A stretch of DNA of 7,228 nt from positions 1-7,228 of the forward strand of contig JADFQT010000131.1 of NCBI GenBank assembly GCA_022561675.1. The letters are read 5' to 3'. Under the pieces are notes generated by a model. The model had not been told where the DNA came from. It saw only the letters and a list, made by a program, of their open reading frames with translations, and made no database searches. This document shows positions 5,544-7,228 of the stretch, in pieces (the first letter of the stretch is position 1; every line of letters starts with the position of its first letter). Position numbers and translations under genes: made by a program. This DNA is from Chloroflexota bacterium (lineage in GTDB: Bacteria > Chloroflexota > Dehalococcoidia > Lucifugimonadales > UBA3495).

Positions 5544-6397
5544 AGGGCGAGAGTTGCGCCGACCAGATCCAGCAGCTCGTTGGTGATGCTATCCTGGCGG
5601 ATTTTATTCATTACCAGGGTCAAATCCTGGCTTAAGGATTTAGCGTTGTCGGTGGCGTTCCGCATCGCCACCATGCGCGCCGACTGCTCGCTGGCGATAG
5701 ACTCCAAAATTGCGTGGTAGACCTGCATCTCCACAAATTGGGGCAGCAGAGCTTCCAGCACGCTGGTTGCATCCGGCTCGTAGATGTAGCCGGCTCGGGA
5801 CGTTCCGGTCAGTTCCGCCGGAGTAACCGGCAGCAGCTTCTCCACAACCGCCTGCTGCGACATGGTGGAGAGGAACTGGGTATAAATCAGATGCACCTCA
5901 TCCACCTCCGCCGACGCGTAGGAGTCGATGACAAGGCGGGAGATGGGAGTGGTATCCAGCAGGCTGGGGCGGTCCCCCAAATCGGTGAAAACCGCCTTGA
6001 CATCCTGGCCGGTCCGCACCAGAAAGTCCCGTCCCTTTCTGCCGACGACAATGCTCTCCACCGGAGCTTCCTGCGCCAGGATAAAGGGAGCCACCCTCCG
6101 GTTGACGCCGGCGTGCATGCCTCCGGACAGGCCACGGTCCGGAGTAATGACCACCAGGCCGATTTTTCGCACCGGGCGGACCCGCAGCAGCGGGGGAATC
6201 TCATCGCTATCCTCGGAGCGTTGCGCCGCCAGGTGGGAAATGACTTCCTGGATTTTTTCCGAATAGGGGCGGCCCTGCAGCACCGCTTCCTGCGCCCGGC
6301 GCATCTTGGAAGCGGCTACCAATGACATGGCGTTGGTGACCTTGCCGGTGTTATCAACGCTCCTGATTCGCCGTCGAACGTCTCTCAGACTGGGCAT
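5534..6397 (-). CDS. atpG: ATP synthase F1 subunit gamma
   Basis: The gamma subunit forms the rotating central shaft of F-type ATP synthase inside the alpha3beta3 ring. The 287-residue length matches the family (about 280-300). The N-terminal helix SLRDVRRRIRSVDNTGKVTNAMSLVAASKMRRAQ (3-36) is the typical coiled-coil arm. The central Rossmann-like domain includes ITPDRGLSGG. The C-terminal helix carries the family signature SARMVAMRNATDNAKSL, ending with TNELLDLVGATLALEG. Nothing is truncated. The ATG at 6397 has only a modest ribosome binding site (AAAAGG, about 4 nt upstream). It is preceded by an unusually long 292-bp gap after atpA and followed by atpD after 48 bp. It terminates at TGA with a second in-frame TGA five codons on. 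Confidence 0.96.
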   Translation of the reverse strand: MPSLRDVRRRIRSVDNTGKVTNAMSLVAASKMRRAQEAVLQGRPYSEKIQEVISHLAAQRSEDSDEIPPLLRVRPVRKIGLVVITPDRGLSGGMHAGVNRRVAPFILAQEAPVESIVVGRKGRDFLVRTGQDVKAVFTDLGDRPSLLDTTPISRLVIDSYASAEVDEVHLIYTQFLSTMSQQAVVEKLLPVTPAELTGTSRAGYIYEPDATSVLEALLPQFVEMQVYHAILESIASEQSARMVAMRNATDNAKSLSQDLTLVMNKIRQDSITNELLDLVGATLALEG

Positions 6398-6424
6398 TGA
6401 GCCTTTTCCCTATCGCGAAAAGTT

Positions 6425-6460
6425 GGCCGGACGGTTTTTAAAAACCTGGTCGGGGCCGGC
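6425..6460. other. Palindrome upstream of atpG
   Basis: GGTTTTTAAAAACC (6433-6446) is a perfect 14-bp palindrome. It is enclosed by GCCGG (6426-6430) and CCGGC (6456-6460), which can pair around it. It sits 36 bp before the atpG start, in the abnormally long atpA-atpG spacer. It has no loop of its own, so as double-stranded DNA it resembles a dimeric protein-binding site. As RNA it would form part of a longer hairpin. No terminator-like T-run follows on the minus strand. Function unknown. Confidence 0.5.
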
Positions 6461-6475
6461 TGATTCCAGATAGCC

Positions 6476-6648
6476 ATGTCATTCCGAAGGAGCGAAGCGA
6501 CTGAGGAATCTAAATCTTGCGCCCATAATACCTCCTGAGCCAGTATTACAGTTACACCGTTGTCACTAGCATCTGGGCCGTGTTTCCGGGGATTTTAGAC
6601 CCCTCGCGGAGTTTATCCTGCGCAACGCCGAAGGGCTCGGGGTGACAT
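6476..6648. repeat. REP/MITE-like element inserted between atpA and atpG
   Basis: The ends are inverted: ATGTCATTCCGA starts at 6476, and ATGTCACCCCGA is read on the minus strand from 6648, 10 of 12 bases matching. The left arm continues GGAGCGAAGCGACTGAGGAATC, a pattern like the dispersed CATTCCGAAGGAGCGAAGCGA repeats seen in many bacterial genomes. The interior (about 130 bp) holds a small GGGG/CCCC hairpin (6588-6591, 6600-6603) and no substantial coding frame. No transposase and no obvious target-site duplication are visible. It accounts for most of the 292-bp gap between two genes that are normally adjacent in the operon. Confidence 0.6.
6479..6526 (-). other. 15-codon micro-ORF with consensus ribosome binding site in the repeat
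   Basis: On the minus strand AGGAGG (6531-6536) is followed 4 nt later by ATG (6526-6524) and a 15-residue frame, MGARFRFLSRFAPSE, ending in TGA (6481-6479). The ribosome binding site is better than that of atpG, but the spacing is tight. The peptide is largely encoded by the repeat's left arm, so it is probably chance. Translation here could still keep ribosomes on the long leader before atpG. Confidence 0.2.
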
Positions 6649-6689
6649 TTTGAGTTAATACTAAGAGCCAGCCAGTTGCTGCGGCCAGC

Positions 6690-7228
6690 CTAGCTAAAGG
6701 AACCCTTGAAGTCGTTGATGATCTGGGTCAACTTGGCTTCAGTCTCGTCGATCAGATCCTTGGTCTCTCGAATATTCTCACCAATGTCCGGATGGGTGGT
6801 CGCGACATGCCGGAGGAGTTGCTCTTCAAAGGCGGCGCAACGCTCCAAGGGGATGTCGTCATTGAGTCCGGCGTTGACGGCGAAGAGGATTATAACCTCT
6901 TCTTCCAGGCTGAGAGGCCGCTGCTGGGGTTGCTTCAACACTTCTGTGGCCAGCTGACCTCTGGCCAGCTGCGCCCGAGTGGCCGGATCCAGGTCTGAGG
7001 TGCCGAACTGGGCGAAACTGGCCAGCTCCCGGTATTGGGCCAGCTCCAGCCGCAACCGGCCCGCTACCCGTCGTATGGCTCGGGTCTGGGCGGCGCCGCC
7101 GACTCGGGAAACCGAAAGACCCACATTGACCGCCGGCCGAATTCAGGAGTTGAAAAGGTCTTGCTCCAGGTAAATCTGACTATCGGTGATGGAGATTACG
7201 TTGGTGGGAATGTAGGCTGAAACGTCGC
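6690..7228 (-). pseudogene. atpA: ATP synthase F1 subunit alpha, C-terminal third, interrupted by in-frame TGA
   Basis: The alpha subunit is the non-catalytic nucleotide-binding partner of beta. Only the last 178 codons are inside the window (family about 500-550 residues); the 5' part lies off the right edge. Reading down from 7226 gives DVSAYIPTNVISITDSQIY then LEQDLFNS, a TGA at 7145-7143, then IRPAVNVGLSVSRVGGAAQ. This matches the family throughout except that TGA stands where the conserved Gly of FNSG(I/V)RPA belongs. The following 150 codons are intact, with the arginine finger in SVSR (Arg at 7106-7104), VAGRLRLELAQYREL and QFGTSDLD, ending in TAG at 6690. A gene caller would report a false CDS from GTG 7124. 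Since the rest is undamaged, a sequencing error or a very recent mutation is more likely than old decay. A second deviation is Ser for Gly in ITDSQ. Confidence 0.88.

Noticed and set aside
5052..6325. Plus-strand frames of 222 and 203 codons opposite atpD and atpG
   Set aside because: They are antisense shadows of conserved ATP synthase genes with biased, domain-free translations.
6945..7045. Repeated GGCCAGCT segments inside atpA
   Set aside because: They fall in frame on conserved Gln-Leu-Ala and Glu-Leu-Ala codons of the alpha subunit and are explained by codon reuse.
7125..7228. Reading TGA as glycine (genetic code 25) to rescue atpA
   Set aside because: The same code would fuse atpG to atpD through two in-frame TGA codons, and atpG ends at its normal family length at TGA.

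Overview
This window looks like a bacterial chromosome fragment, GC-rich by eye, joining a short block of catabolic-type genes to the 3' half of an F-type ATP synthase operon. The organism is inferred, not proven. A LLM-class flavin monooxygenase, an MmgE/PrpD protein and a dienelactone hydrolase side by side, plus dispersed REP-like palindromes, would fit Chloroflexota (Dehalococcoidia/SAR202-like) or a similar environmental lineage. No rRNA, tRNA, CRISPR array, transposase or phage gene is visible.

Left part, plus strand: the 3' end of a dienelactone-hydrolase-family gene (2-604) is followed by a strong intrinsic terminator (673-715). A compact promoter and a strong ribosome binding site then lead into a complete MmgE/PrpD-family gene (765-2120). 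Convergent to it on the minus strand is a complete luciferase-like flavin-dependent oxidoreductase (2194-3288). All three families act in breakdown or modification of organic acids, lactones and other small organics, but nothing here fixes a substrate.

Middle spacer (3289-3544): a weak promoter candidate for the oxidoreductase and a 79-bp nested palindromic repeat (3411-3489). This separates the metabolic block from the ATP synthase operon.

Right part, minus strand, in transcription order: atpA (3' third only, running off the right edge), atpG, atpD, atpC. This is the standard bacterial F1 order. Three things are unusual. (1) The visible atpA carries an in-frame TGA exactly where the family has a conserved glycine, with perfectly conserved sequence on both sides. 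(2) atpA and atpG are separated by 292 bp holding a REP/MITE-like repeat and a 14-bp perfect palindrome, where these genes are normally close. (3) The atpD-atpC spacer contains three tandem 12-bp units. atpD starts with TTG, and atpG ends with two TGA codons in the same frame as atpD, which argues against TGA being a sense codon here.

I do not see a new defence, mobile or biosynthetic system. The best leads are the atpA nonsense codon, the repeat elements in and beside the atp operon, and an unusual set of residues in the beta subunit.
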